Shown here one piece after another: positions 31,681-31,720 of a stretch of 31,720 nucleotides of DNA. Position 1 is the stretch's first letter. Each line of letters opens with the position of its first letter. The stretch is from Chara braunii (lineage: Eukaryota; Streptophyta; Charophyceae; Charales; Characeae), in the NCBI GenBank assembly GCA_003427395.1, contig BFEA01000571.1, forward strand, positions 221,044 to 252,763. Reading direction: 5' to 3'. Position numbers and translations under genes: made by a program. The notes under the pieces were generated by a model. That model made no database searches. It was not told where the DNA came from and saw nothing but the letters and a program-made list of their open reading frames with translations.

Positions 31681-31720
31681 TTCATAACATAGTCGCTCTA
31701 GGACCAATCGCACAAAGATG

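Overview
The window looks like repeat-rich nuclear DNA of a eukaryote with a large genome. Coding density is very low, microsatellites and homopolymers are abundant, several inverted pairs of mobile-element copies are present, and the few protein-like frames are broken by candidate GT-AG introns. I see no bacterial operon structure, rRNA, convincing tRNA or CRISPR. I cannot fix the taxon. A green alga or plant would fit but is not shown. Two assembly features limit interpretation: a complete Nextera mate-pair junction adapter at 2946-2983, so DNA left and right of it may not be contiguous, and a 192-base N gap at 19686-19877 flanked by T tracts.

Layout. 1-744: GC-rich plus-strand frame, open at the left edge, with one in-frame TAA. 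1255-1920: element E, with an inverted copy at 29730-30360. 2237-2937: element F, a GC-ended element with 'GGTTACC' ends, with partial copies at 24537-25095 and 30350-30545. 3217-3494: candidate two-exon small gene. 4220-4750: degenerate repeats. 5480-9070: a mobile-element-like unit (blocks A and D around a decayed 343-codon frame at 5973-7001), interrupted by a 946-bp terminal-inverted-repeat (TIR) element at 7456-8401. A shorter inverted relative of the unit, without the frame, lies at 25100-26230, and an inverted relative of the TIR element lies at 21453-22349. 9353-10119: a decayed plus-strand protein-like frame. 10561-13874: the best coding region, on the minus strand, including a 570-codon, two-exon frame with seven in-frame TAA/TAG codons and no TGA before its end. 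14.3-19.4 kb: microsatellites, AT-rich repeats and two separate tandem duplications of about 370-380 bp. 20.3 kb: a near-perfect 52-bp hairpin. 23.4-24.4 kb: AT-rich repeats. 27.5-27.8 kb: a 38-bp minisatellite. 31.2-31.7 kb: three 170-bp tandem units, each carrying an inverted repeat.

The most interesting signal is that several unrelated protein-like frames run through stop codons without any indel. At 10561-12445 all seven are TAA/TAG and the intron keeps phase, which would fit a nuclear code with TAA/TAG as glutamine. Frames at 5973-7001, 9353-9718 and 12768-13874 also contain TGA. A single cause that covers all of them is decay by C-to-T change (CAA/CAG/CGA to TAA/TAG/TGA), as in methylated or RIP-treated repeats. 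The sequence alone does not decide between these. No gene here has a function I recognise.
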